Assembly: GCF_003122365.1 (NCBI RefSeq)
Contig: NZ_CP029254.1
Span: 3,048,501 to 3,112,500, forward strand
Direction: 5' to 3'
DNA from: Streptomyces spongiicola
GTDB taxonomy: Bacteria; Actinomycetota; Actinomycetes; Streptomycetales; Streptomycetaceae
DNA: 64,000 nt
The notes under the pieces are model-generated. The model was given only the letters and a program-made list of their open reading frames with translations. It searched no databases and had not been told where the DNA came from. Every line of letters starts with the position of its first letter. Position 1 is the stretch's first letter. Of this stretch, positions 1 to 8,157 are shown piece by piece. Position numbers and translations under genes: made by a program.

Positions 1-1096
1 GACCGAGGTCGCGGTGGCAGTGGGCCAGTTCGTCGGCGAGGTAGGCCTGGTCGAAGTGGGCGATCCAGTGCGGGTCGTCCCCCGAGTCCGGGTTCGCCCG
101 GTCCAGGGCGGCGACGGCCCGGCCGGCCGACTCCTGGCAGGTGCGGACGTCTCCGAGCAGGGCGTGCCCCCGGGCCTCCGCCGCGTGGAACATCGCCTCC
201 GCACGGGGTGTGACCCGGCCTCGGGCGCCCTCCTGCGCCGCCCGCGCGAGCTGCGCGATCTCCCTCGGGTTCCCGAGTTCCGCGGCGAGATGGCTCATCG
301 ACGCGGCCAGCACATAGCCGCCGTAAGCCCGGTCGCCCGCGGCCTGGGCCAACCGCAGGGCCTGGATGTAGTAGCGCTGGGCGAGGCCCGGCTGGCCCGT
401 GTCGACGGCCATGTACCCCGCCAGCTCGGTGAGCCGCGCCGCCGCGGCGAACAGCTGCCGCCCCACCGGCTCCCGGTACGAGCCGGAGAGCAGCCCGGAC
501 ACCACGCTGTTGAGGTAGTGGACGACGACCGGCCGCACGTGCCCGGCGCCGAAGCGGTGGTCGAGCCCGGTGAGCGCCCGGGTCATCGCCCGCACCGCCT
601 CGACGTCCGGAAGCCCCACCCGGGCCCCGGCCTGCCGGGCCACCTGGGCGTCCGCTCCGGTGATCAGCCAGTCCCTGCTGGGTTCGACGAGTGCCGAGGC
701 GGCCACCGTCGAGCCGGTCAGGAGGTCCCGCCGGCCGACGTCGCTGCGCCACAGCTCGCAGACCTGCTCGATCGCCCCGAGCACGGTGGGGGCGAACTGC
801 AGCCCCACGCCGGACGCCAGGTTCTTGCCGTTGGCCATCCCGATCTCGTCGATCGTGACCGTGCGGCCCAGCTTGCGGCCCAGCGCCTCGGCGATGACGC
901 CGGGCGCCCGGCCGCGCGGCTGCTGCCCGCGCAGCCAGCGCGCCACCGACGTCTTGTCGTAGCGCAGGTCGAGGCCGCGTTCCGCCCCGACCATGTTGAC
1001 CCTGCGTGCCAGACCGGCATTGGAGCATCCGGCTTCCTGGATCAGCGCCTGCAGCCGTTCGTTCGGCTGGCGGGCGACGAGTGGCCTCGCTGCCAT
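1..1096 (-). CDS. XRE/TPR-type regulatory protein, C-terminus cut by window edge
   Basis: The reverse-strand frame opens with an ATG at 1096 behind AGGGGGT and runs off the left edge without a stop (365 codons seen). Residues ~10-65 form a helix-turn-helix-like domain that includes the segment DKTSVARWLRGQQPRGRAP. The rest is alanine/leucine-rich helical repeats of TPR type. This layout is that of the large Streptomyces family of XRE-TPR developmental and antibiotic regulators, of which NsdA is the known example. Target genes cannot be told from sequence. The gene is divergent from the one at 1475, and the spacer carries a 20-bp repeat array that could hold operators (inference). I am fairly sure of the class and not of the individual orthologue. 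Confidence 0.75.
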   Translation of the reverse strand, partial: MAARPLVARQPNERLQALIQEAGCSNAGLARRVNMVGAERGLDLRYDKTSVARWLRGQQPRGRAPGVIAEALGRKLGRTVTIDEIGMANGKNLASGVGLQFAPTVLGAIEQVCELWRSDVGRRDLLTGSTVAASALVEPSRDWLITGADAQVARQAGARVGLPDVEAVRAMTRALTGLDHRFGAGHVRPVVVHYLNSVVSGLLSGSYREPVGRQLFAAAARLTELAGYMAVDTGQPGLAQRYYIQALRLAQAAGDRAYGGYVLAASMSHLAAELGNPREIAQLARAAQEGARGRVTPRAEAMFHAAEARGHALLGDVRTCQESAGRAVAALDRANPDSGDDPHWIAHFDQAYLADELAHCHRDLG

Positions 1097-1182
1097 CACT
1101 AACCCCCTGTGCCGGACCGCGCCGGTCGTGATCTCCGCGGTGGTCTGCCACCGATCACTTCCCGGCATCGTCCGGAGAATGC

Positions 1183-1306
1183 CAATGAGCTCGGATGATT
1201 TCGAATGAGTCTGGATGAGTTCGGATGAGTCTGGACGAGTTGAGCTGATTCCACGATGAGTTCGGATGGGTCTGGACGAGTTCGGATGGGTTCAGCCGAG
1301 TTCCGA
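1183..1306. repeat. Tandem repeat array, unit about 20 bp
   Basis: The motif GAGTTCGGAT/GAGTCTGGAT recurs about every 10 bp, giving a 20-bp higher-order unit over roughly six units with decay towards the right. It fills most of the 378-bp divergent spacer between the XRE/TPR regulator and the gene at 1475. No gene is seen in this spacer. The helical phasing would suit cooperative protein binding, but that is inference. Confidence 0.7.
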
Positions 1307-1474
1307 CGATTGCGGGTGAATGCCGCTCACCCGCAACTGGCTACCCGCCCGCCGGGCCCGGCCCGCATGCGCGCCCCCGCCCGTGCACCCGTGCGCCCCA
1401 CATGGGGGTTCGATGCTCCGCCGCCCGGTGCCGCGCGCCCGTAACCCGGCCTGGTGGGGGGAGTTGTGTTTATC

Positions 1475-2164
1475 GTGGAAGACACCATCGAAGGGTCGAT
1501 CGGCCTCACCGAAGCGGCACAGATCCCCGCACAGCGCGGCACACAACTACTGGACAGCGCGGTCCGGTACGTGGAGGAGCGCCACTGGGAGGTGTTCCCC
1601 GGTACCTGGCTGGAGGCCGTCGAGGGCGGCGAACGGTGTTCCTGCGGCGCCTCCGAGTGCGATGCGCCGGGGGCGCACGCCGTCCGGCCGGACTGGTCGA
1701 GCCAGGCGACCGGCAGCTCCACGGCCGCACGCCGGCTGTGGGGCAGCCGGCCGAAGGCGTCGGTCCTGCTGCCCACCGGAAGGACCTTCGACGCCCTCGA
1801 GGTCCCGGAGTCGGCCGGTTTCCTCGCGCTCGCGCGGATCGAGCGGATGGGCACGGCCCTCGGGCCGGTGATGTGCGGCCCGGATCGGCGCATGTTGTTC
1901 CTCGTCCTGCCGGGCGCGGCCGCGAAGCTCCCGGAACTGGTGCGCGGACTCGGCCGGACGCCCGGCTCGCTGGACCTGGTGGCACGGGGGGACGGGCAGT
2001 ACGTGGCGGCGCCGCCGACCCGCGTCGGTGGCCGGGGCGCGGTGCAGTGGGTGCGCAAGCCGACGTCCGTGAACCGGTGGCTGCCGGACGCCGAGGAGCT
2101 GCTCAGCGCGCTGGCCTACGCGTGCGGAAGGGAAGCCGCCGTCGGGCGGAGCCGCCGATCGTAG
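1475..2164 (+). CDS. Bifunctional DNA primase/polymerase N-terminal-domain-like protein
   Basis: 229 aa from GTG 1475, with GGGGGGAG at 1456-1463 as ribosome-binding site; GTG 1466 and GTG 1454 are in-frame alternatives. The protein has the Streptomyces form of the primase-polymerase (Prim-Pol-like) N-terminal domain: a helix with WEVFPGTWLE, a CSCGASECDAPGAH segment (Cys/His cluster near residues 55-68) and a C-terminal VQWVRKPTSVNRWLPDAEEL tail. The helicase part found in plasmid and phage homologues is absent, so it is probably not a working primase. Streptomyces carries several such stand-alone proteins of unknown role. It lies 41 bp ahead of an ABC transporter operon on the same strand. 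Confidence 0.65.
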   Translation: MEDTIEGSIGLTEAAQIPAQRGTQLLDSAVRYVEERHWEVFPGTWLEAVEGGERCSCGASECDAPGAHAVRPDWSSQATGSSTAARRLWGSRPKASVLLPTGRTFDALEVPESAGFLALARIERMGTALGPVMCGPDRRMLFLVLPGAAAKLPELVRGLGRTPGSLDLVARGDGQYVAAPPTRVGGRGAVQWVRKPTSVNRWLPDAEELLSALAYACGREAAVGRSRRS

Positions 2165-2205
2165 GGTTGTTCCCCTACCACGGGGACAACGGAAGGCGGC
2201 ACGAC

Positions 2206-3126
2206 ATGCCGGACCAGACATCGGACATGGCATCGGAGCAGGTACCAGGGCAAGTACCGGACCGGACGGTGGACGCGGCCTCGGACCGGACGGTCCGGAC
2301 GGCAGGCGCGGCCTCGGCCCGGACGGCGGAAGCGGTCGACGGGGCGCCGGAGACGGCGCCTCCCGCCGTCCGCGTCGAAGGGCTCTGGAAGCGGTTCGGC
2401 GAGCAGGTCGCGGTTGCCGGCGTCGATCTCACCCTGCCCACCGGCAGGTTCATCGGCCTGGTAGGGCCCAACGGGGCGGGCAAGACCACGACCCTGTCGA
2501 TGATCACCGGACTGCTCCGCCCCGACCAGGGCCGCATCGAGGTCGCCGGCCACGACGTCTGGAGGGACCCGGTCGAGGTGAAGGCCAGGATCGGCGTTCT
2601 GCCCGAGGGCCTGCGGCTCTTCGAGCGGCTTTCGGGCGGTGAACTCCTCTCCTACACCGGCCGGCTGCGCGGGCTCCCGGGCGAGGAGGTCGACAAGCGG
2701 GCCGCCCAGTTGCTGGAGGTGCTCGATCTCGCGGGCGCACGGCACAAACTGGTCGTCGACTACTCCACCGGGATGCGCAAGAAGATCGGTCTGGCGGCGG
2801 CGCTGCTGCACAATCCGCAGGTGCTCTTCCTGGACGAGCCGTTCGAGGGTGTCGACCCGGTGTCCGCGCAGACCATCCGCGGGGTCCTGGAGCGGTACAC
2901 CAGGTCCGGAGCGACGGTCGTGTTCTCCAGCCATGTGATGGAGCTGGTGGAGTCGCTGTGCGACTGGGTCGCCGTGCTGGCCGCGGGCCGGATCAGGGCG
3001 CACGGGCCGCTCTCCGAGGTACGCGGCGCGGCGGGATCGCTGCAGGACGCCTTCCTTGAACTCGTCGGCGCGCACGGACGCGACACCGGCGAGGCGCTGG
3101 ACTGGCTCGGCGGCGGTGCGCGGTGA
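2206..3126 (+). CDS. ABC transporter ATP-binding protein
   Basis: 306 aa, ATG 2206 after GGAAG at 2191. Walker A GPNGAGKT is at residues 87-94, the signature-like YSTGMRKK and Walker B VLFLDEP follow, and the switch His is in SSHVMEL. It should power the permease encoded immediately downstream (GTGA overlap 3123-3126). Residues 1-50 are a low-complexity extension with repeated DRTV/ART motifs that is not part of the ATPase fold. The family (DrrA/CcmA-like ABC-2 systems) exports drugs or lipids; the substrate here is unknown. Confidence 0.88.
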   Translation: MPDQTSDMASEQVPGQVPDRTVDAASDRTVRTAGAASARTAEAVDGAPETAPPAVRVEGLWKRFGEQVAVAGVDLTLPTGRFIGLVGPNGAGKTTTLSMITGLLRPDQGRIEVAGHDVWRDPVEVKARIGVLPEGLRLFERLSGGELLSYTGRLRGLPGEEVDKRAAQLLEVLDLAGARHKLVVDYSTGMRKKIGLAAALLHNPQVLFLDEPFEGVDPVSAQTIRGVLERYTRSGATVVFSSHVMELVESLCDWVAVLAAGRIRAHGPLSEVRGAAGSLQDAFLELVGAHGRDTGEALDWLGGGAR

Positions 3127-4796
3127 CGGCCGCGGCCCCCTTCCCGGCGCCTTCCCCCGCCCCTTCCCCGGCCCCTTCCCCGGCCCCCTCTCCGGCGCCC
3201 TCCCCGGCGCCCTCGCTCACGTACGTCTTCGTACGTCTCAAGCTGTCGCTGCTGGCGAACGGGCTGCGTCAATCCTCGGGCCGCACGGCCGCGTTCGTCA
3301 CCTCCGCGGTGCTGGCGCTGCTGGTCGCCGCCGGCCAGCTCGTCGGCCTCGTCCTGCTGCGCGGCACGGCGTCCGCGGACTCCCTGGCGGTACTGCTGAT
3401 CGCGGTGGTCGCGCTGGGCTGGGCGTTCCTCCCCCTGTTCTTCCCGAGCGGTGACGAGACGCTGGACCCGACCCGGCTGGTGATGCTGCCGCTCCGGCCG
3501 GGCCCGATGGTGTCGGCGCTGCTGGTGGCGTCGCTGCTGGGCATCGGCCCGCTGTTCACTCTCTGCCTGGTGACCGGCGCCGCGCTGGCACTGGCGCACG
3601 GGGCCGCCGGTGCGGCGGCAGCGGTGGCGGCGGTGCCGTTGGCGCTGCTGGTGTGCGTCGCTCTGGCGCGGGCCGTCGCCGCCGCCAACATCCGCTTGCT
3701 GACCAGCCGCAAGGGTCGCGATCTGGCCGTGCTGAGCGGTCTGGTGATCGCGGTCGGGGTGCAGTTCGTGAGCTTCGGGGTGCAGCGCCTCGGTCAGACC
3801 GGCGGTCTGGCGGCGCTGGACCCGGCCGCGGCCGTGGTGCGCTGGATCCCGCCGGCGTCGGCGCTCGGCGCCGTCGACTCGGCGAGCACCGGGGCGTACG
3901 GGGCGGCCGCCGTCCAGCTCGCCCTGTCCGCCGCCGCCCTGGCCGGGCTGCTCTACGGATGGCAGCGCAGCCTGACCCGGCTGATGACCGCGCCGGACGG
4001 ATCGACACTCGCGGCGGCCGCGGAGCCGACCCGCCGCGACAGGTCGACGGGCCTGCACCGGCTGCTGCCGGGCGGGCGCACCGGCACGGTCATGCAGCGC
4101 AGCCTCCGCTACGTCTGGCGTGATCCGAAGACCAAGATGGCATGGGTGTCGGCGCTCGTGGTCGGGATGATCGTGCCGCTGTTCAACGCCCTGCAGGGCA
4201 TCGGCTCGATCTACCTCGCCTGCTTCGCGTCGGGGATGCTCGGCATCCAGATGTACAACCAGTTCGGCCAGGACACGTCCGCGTTCTGGATGGTCGCGCA
4301 GACGATCGCCTCACCCCGCGACGCGTACGCCGAACTGCGCGCCCGGGCGATGGCGTTGCTGCTGATCACGCTGCCGTACACGGTACTGGTGACGGTCGCC
4401 ACGGCCGCGGTGCTGGGCGACTGGCGGGCGCTGCCGGAGGCGCTGGGGATCGCGTTGGGGCTGCTCGGCGCGATGATGGCGACCGGTGCGGTGGCGTCGG
4501 CGCGCTTCCCGTACTCGATTCCGCAGGACAGCGCGTACAAGAACGTGGCTCCGGGCCAGGGCGGTCTCGCGTGGATCTCCATCTTCGGCGGGATGATCGC
4601 CTCGGCGCTGCTGTGCTCCCCGCTGATCGCGCTGACGATCTGGCTGAACGCGGCCAACGCCGAGTCCGCGATATGGGTGCTGCTGCCGCTGGGTGCCGGA
4701 TACGGTGCGCTGCTGGTCTGGGGCGGGCTGCGGCTGGCGGCCCCGCAGACGGCGGCACGGCTGCCGGAGATCCTGGCGGCCGTCAGCAAGGGTTGA
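3123..4796 (+). CDS. ABC-2 type transporter permease with (PAPS)n N-terminus
   Basis: 557 aa. GTG 3123 overlaps the stop of the ATPase gene by four bases, so the pair is translationally coupled. The protein has about ten to twelve hydrophobic segments, with a soluble break around residues 295-325, and is the membrane half of the exporter. Residues 7-31 are six copies of the tetrapeptide PAPS encoded by a 12-bp repeat; this precedes the first conserved residues (LTYVFVRLKLSLLANG), so a later true start cannot be excluded. Substrate unknown. Confidence 0.85.
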   Translation: MTAAAPFPAPSPAPSPAPSPAPSPAPSPAPSLTYVFVRLKLSLLANGLRQSSGRTAAFVTSAVLALLVAAGQLVGLVLLRGTASADSLAVLLIAVVALGWAFLPLFFPSGDETLDPTRLVMLPLRPGPMVSALLVASLLGIGPLFTLCLVTGAALALAHGAAGAAAAVAAVPLALLVCVALARAVAAANIRLLTSRKGRDLAVLSGLVIAVGVQFVSFGVQRLGQTGGLAALDPAAAVVRWIPPASALGAVDSASTGAYGAAAVQLALSAAALAGLLYGWQRSLTRLMTAPDGSTLAAAAEPTRRDRSTGLHRLLPGGRTGTVMQRSLRYVWRDPKTKMAWVSALVVGMIVPLFNALQGIGSIYLACFASGMLGIQMYNQFGQDTSAFWMVAQTIASPRDAYAELRARAMALLLITLPYTVLVTVATAAVLGDWRALPEALGIALGLLGAMMATGAVASARFPYSIPQDSAYKNVAPGQGGLAWISIFGGMIASALLCSPLIALTIWLNAANAESAIWVLLPLGAGYGALLVWGGLRLAAPQTAARLPEILAAVSKG

Positions 4797-4827
4797 CCGC
4801 GTCGCCCGTCAGCAAGGGTTGACCGCG
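4780..4827. repeat. 22-bp direct repeat duplicating the permease stop-codon region
   Basis: Positions 4780-4801 are repeated exactly at 4806-4827 (offset 26 bp). The first copy contains the last codons and TGA of the ABC permease. The second lies just downstream, so a second identical 3' end has been created outside the gene. Confidence 0.9.
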
Positions 4828-5494
4828 GCCTGATCCGTACCGTACGCCGGGCCTCGCGGCGCTTCGCCTGCGATACGGAACCGGTCCGGCGCGGACGCCC
4901 GGCCCCGTCGCCGAGTTGGCCCGGAAGCCGCACCACGGAACCGCGACTCGGGGCTCGGGGCTCGGGGCTGGGGGCTGGGGGCTCGGAACGGTTGGACCTC
5001 CGTCTCGCGGCCGCCGGCCCGCGGAAGCTGTGCGGAAAGGACAGACAGCCCGACGGGCAACCTCCACTTGTGGAGGTCATGTGCAGGAAGCGCGACCTCG
5101 CGGCAACGGGCCGGTGACGGAGCCGAACCGCTCCGAACGCCGGCCCTTCGCTGTATACGAAGGCGTACGGAGGAACGGCGCGGGCGCCGCGAGAGAGGCT
5201 CCCCCAGGGCGCCGGATTCCGGCCGAAGGGCGCTTCGAGGCGGCACTTCAGCGCAGAACCGTTTTTGCGAAATCCCAGGCCAGGCGCTCGTTCCGAGTTG
5301 GACCACCCATCGATGTCCATATAGCGGACAGCCGGTCGCGCATCCCGCACACCCCCCGCCGAGCTGCCCGAACGGCCATTCGGTAGGCATACCTTGAACG
5401 TATGCGGCCGGAAACGGGTGATGAATGTGCGATCACTGTGCGCATCCGCAAGACTCCCGAACGCAACCGCACACACCGTCAAAGGGGTTCACTC
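4828..5494. other. Intergenic region with G-rich heptamer array, no gene seen
   Basis: About 670 bp without a convincing coding frame. At 4950-4984 there are five back-to-back heptamers GGGGCTC/GGGGCTG, enough G-tracts for a G-quadruplex on the + strand. The last ~100 bp become less GC-rich and carry the promoter region of the protease inhibitor gene (TAGGCAT around 5384), but no clear -35 is visible. Confidence 0.6.
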
Positions 5495-5935
5495 ATGCGT
5501 TACATCGTCCACACACTCGGCGCGACGGCCTCCGCCGCGGCGCTCGTGCTCAGCGGCCTGGCCGCCGGCACCGCGCACGCCGATGCCGCCGGTGACACGG
5601 GGCTCTACGCACCGTCCGCCCTGGTGCTGACGGTCGGCAGGGGCGAGGCCGCCGCCACGGCGACCGTCGAGCGTGCGGTGACCCTGAACTGCGCCCCGGC
5701 ACCCGGCGGCACCCACCCGTCCTCCCAAGCCGCCTGCCGGGAACTCGGCACCGTGAACGGCGAGTTCGCCCTGCTGTCCGGCACCTCCGACCGCCCCTGC
5801 ACCCGGCAGTGGGACCCGGTCACCATCACCGCAGCCGGGGTCTGGGAGGGCAAGCGCGTCGACTGGTCGGCCACGTACGGCAACTCCTGCGAGATGAGGG
5901 AGAGCATGAACGGGTCCGCGGTCTTCGCCTTCTGA
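5495..5935 (+). CDS. Secreted subtilisin-inhibitor-family (SSI) protease inhibitor
   Basis: 146 aa, ATG 5495 after AAAGGGG. The signal peptide ends near AHA at residues 27-29, and the mature part starts with the family hallmark LYAPSALVLTV (37-47). The four Cys (66, 81, 102, 132) have the 15- and 30-residue spacings of the two SSI disulfides. The reactive loop reads CTRQWDP, so P1 is Arg104 and P1' Gln105; by the SSI rules this favours trypsin-like proteases over subtilisin. The C-terminus SAVFAF is typical. The role is extracellular control of the strain's own proteases (family knowledge). An in-frame upstream ATG at 5402 has no ribosome-binding site and would destroy the signal peptide. Confidence 0.93.
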   Translation: MRYIVHTLGATASAAALVLSGLAAGTAHADAAGDTGLYAPSALVLTVGRGEAAATATVERAVTLNCAPAPGGTHPSSQAACRELGTVNGEFALLSGTSDRPCTRQWDPVTITAAGVWEGKRVDWSATYGNSCEMRESMNGSAVFAF

Positions 5936-5945
5936 GCACCCGGCA

Positions 5946-5987
5946 GCGGCGGACCGGGGCGACACGACGGCGGCCCCGGTCCGCCGC
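5946..5987 (+). terminator. Rho-independent-like terminator after the SSI gene
   Basis: A perfect 15-bp stem (GCGGCGGACCGGGGC at 5946-5960 pairing with 5973-5987) with a 12-nt loop starts 10 bp after the SSI stop. Only a weak T-run follows, as is usual in Streptomyces. The remaining ~280 bp up to the next gene hold short direct repeats (AACGCGGCACCGA; GGGGACAGGGGCC) and nothing else recognisable. Confidence 0.8.
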
Positions 5988-6266
5988 ACTCTCTTCACAC
6001 CGCACCACACCGCACCACGCCACGTCGCACCGCATCGCCCCGGAAGCCCTCGGGCCGGACGGCCCCCTCCCCGGCCGTCCGGCCCGGCACAACCGCGGGG
6101 ACCGAAACGCGGCACCGAAACGCGGCACCGAGTCGCGAGGCCGGGGACAGGGGCCGAGTGACGGGGCCGGGGACAGGGGCCCGACCAGACGGCGACGGGG
6201 AGTGCCGGCCAGGCGCCACGGTCCAGGAGGGGCCTCCACGACACGTCCCGGGGGCACCGGGGCACT

Positions 6267-7130
6267 TCAATCCGTCAGTACGCCCTCCAGGAACGGCTCG
6301 ACGGCCGCACGCCAGGCGTCGGGCTGGTCGTGGTGGACGAGATGCCCGGCGTCGGCCACTTCCGCGTACCGCCCGCGGGGCAGGACGCGGACCATCTCCT
6401 GCGCCTCCGCCCGGCCCAGTTCGCCGTCGAGTCCGCGGACCACGAGCGCCGGGCACCCGACCTGGGCCAGCGAGTCCCAGTGCGCGTCGTGCACCCAGGT
6501 CGCCCGGGACCTCAGCATCTGGCGGCGGGAGAAGACGGGCCGCCAGCCGTCCGCCCGTTCGGCCATCACCTCGGCGAAGAACTCTCCCCGCGCGGGGCTG
6601 GGGCGCTCCAGCCGGGGGTCGTCCTCGCCGAACCACCTGCGCACGTCGGCGAGGGTCGCGAAGGGCACCGGCCACGAGCGGAACCAGTCCTCCCACTCGC
6701 GCTGGGAGGCCGCACCGAGCGCAGAGGCGCGCATGTCACTGATGACCACGGCCCGGACGAGTTCGGGGCGCTCGGCGGCGAGCTGCCAGGCGGTCAGCGC
6801 CCCCATGGAATGGCCGATGAGGACAGCCGGGGCAAGCCCGAGCTGCTCCACCGCCGCCGCCGCGTCGGCGACATACGACTCACGGGTGAACGCGCCGTCG
6901 GCGGGACGCTCGCTTCGACCGTGCCCACGCTGGTCGAGGGCGACCGCCCGGTGCCGCTCGGCCAGCCAACGGGCGGTGACGGCCCAGTGCGAGGCCCGCC
7001 CCATCAGGCCATGGAGGAGTAGGACGCCCGGAGCACGGTCCGTCTCACCGTGCCCCTTGGGCGGATCGGCGAACTCCCAGGCAGCGAGCCGTACCCTGGC
7101 CGTTCCGGTCACGTCGATGCGCCGCACCAT
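6267..7130 (-). CDS. Alpha/beta hydrolase
   Basis: 287 aa, ATG 7130 behind AGGGGG. The protein is a single alpha/beta-hydrolase fold domain: oxyanion-loop HG at 40-41, nucleophile Ser108 in GHSMG, Asp235 in RGLDGELG and His263 in AGHLVHH make a complete catalytic triad. There is no signal peptide, so it is cytoplasmic. The substrate is unknown; the family includes esterases, epoxide hydrolases and haloperoxidase-like enzymes. A LexA-like box lies 72-87 bp upstream of the start. Confidence 0.88.
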   Translation of the reverse strand: MVRRIDVTGTARVRLAAWEFADPPKGHGETDRAPGVLLLHGLMGRASHWAVTARWLAERHRAVALDQRGHGRSERPADGAFTRESYVADAAAAVEQLGLAPAVLIGHSMGALTAWQLAAERPELVRAVVISDMRASALGAASQREWEDWFRSWPVPFATLADVRRWFGEDDPRLERPSPARGEFFAEVMAERADGWRPVFSRRQMLRSRATWVHDAHWDSLAQVGCPALVVRGLDGELGRAEAQEMVRVLPRGRYAEVADAGHLVHHDQPDAWRAAVEPFLEGVLTD

Positions 7131-7201
7131 GATCCTGGCGCCCCCTTCTGGCCCTCATGGTTCTCCGGGCTCTCCGAAGCGATCGAACTCCGCACAGACT
7201 A

Positions 7202-7217
7202 TCGAACTTTTATTCGA
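7202..7217. promoter_or_regulatory. LexA (SOS) box-like sequence upstream of the hydrolase
   Basis: TCGAAC-TTTT-ATTCGA differs at one base from the inverted repeat TCGAAC-N4-GTTCGA known for actinobacterial LexA operators. It sits at the expected distance for control of the minus-strand hydrolase (start 7130). Functional assignment is inference. Confidence 0.45.
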
Positions 7218-7303
7218 AAACCGGCTCTCGGTGGGCAACACCCCTCGTTCGAGTGACCACCCTCAAGGATTGACCGCCTTCGCCGAGGGGAGATCTTCAG
7301 CGG

Positions 7304-7411
7304 GAGGCGGGCCGCTCGGGGAAAACGGTCCGAGGGGAACGACCCTGGGAGCTCGGGGCTCCGGGTCGACAAGGGGGAGGACAGGCCCCGGCGCCCAATG
7401 GCGCCGGGGCC
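7304..7411 (+). ncRNA. Candidate small RNA ending in a strong hairpin
   Basis: A consensus-like -35 TTGACC (7270-7275) and a weaker -10 GATCTT (7292-7297, 16-bp spacer) precede about 110 bases with two predicted hairpins. The first combines GACCC/GGGTC with GGAGC/GCTCC around 7340-7370. The second is the perfect 12-bp stem at 7384-7411 with loop CAAT. No start codon with SD or coding frame is seen. Promoter plus structured body plus terminator in otherwise empty DNA suggests a short transcript; expression is not shown. Confidence 0.35.
7384..7411 (+). terminator. Perfect 12-bp GC hairpin, orphan terminator
   Basis: GGCCCCGGCGCC (7384-7395), loop CAAT, then GGCGCCGGGGCC (7400-7411). No protein gene ends just upstream, which is why the candidate small RNA is proposed. 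Confidence 0.6.
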
Positions 7412-8157
7412 CTTCGCGTTCGGCAGGCGCATGGTCCGCTCCCTCCCCTGCGGCAGCCCGGCCCCACCCCGGGCCGGCCCGGTCATATGCCTCAGCCACA
7501 GCGTGGCACGCCGAACCGTCCGGGCGCTGCCGTTCCGGCCGGAAGGCGCGTTCCGGAAGGGGCGTCACGGCGGACGGAGGAGTCGCACGGAGCACGGTGG
7601 AGCGCGCCCGTGCCGCGGACGGTGCGAAACGGCGACGCGGGCCGGTCCGTCGCACACGCACGCCGGGCCGACGCCGCCCCGCCCATCACCGAACGTCAGG
7701 CCCGGTACCGGACCGACGCCACCGGTGCCTTCGGTCGACGGGGCGGCCCCGCCCACTGCCATCGGGCACTTCCGGCCACCGGGCGCTTCCGGCCATCGGG
7801 TGAGCGGCGCCGCAGGAGGTCAGCCGCGGCTCGGTCCGGACCACGACCGCGACCGATGCGCCCATGACCGCGCCCTCCATGGCGCAAGGAACCCGCCCAC
7901 CGGATCGGGACCCCCACACCGTGCCCCCACACCGTGCACTCACACGGGGCGTGCCGCGGTCGGCGCACACCGCCCGCCACGAGAAGACCCAGGGGCGCGG
8001 GGATACCCGCGATACCCGCCCTGCCTCCCCGCACCAGCTGCCGCCTTCGGCCCGTGAGCCCGGCCCGCCGCCCCCGGACAGCCGGCCCCGCCACCGCCAC
8101 CGGCGCCGGCGCCGGACACAAGCGCTCCCGTACGCCGCGGACGACCTGAGCGACCAC
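7412..8157. other. Non-coding stretch, nothing recognised
   Basis: About 750 bp of very GC-rich sequence between the candidate small RNA and the dmdR1 stop codon. Open frames occur on both strands but their translations are Arg/Pro/Ala-rich and have no family resemblance. I see no gene. Confidence 0.5.

Noticed and set aside
14..1102. Long plus-strand open frame at the left edge
   Set aside because: It is antisense to the XRE/TPR regulator and its product is Arg/Pro/Gly-rich with no family likeness; it follows from the codon bias of the real gene.
1402..2205. N-terminal extension of the first ABC ATPase
   Set aside because: The frame is open upstream but overlaps the primase-like gene; the SD-supported ATG at 2206 is preferred.
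5402..5494. Upstream start for the SSI gene
   Set aside because: It lacks an SD and would put 31 charged residues before the signal peptide.
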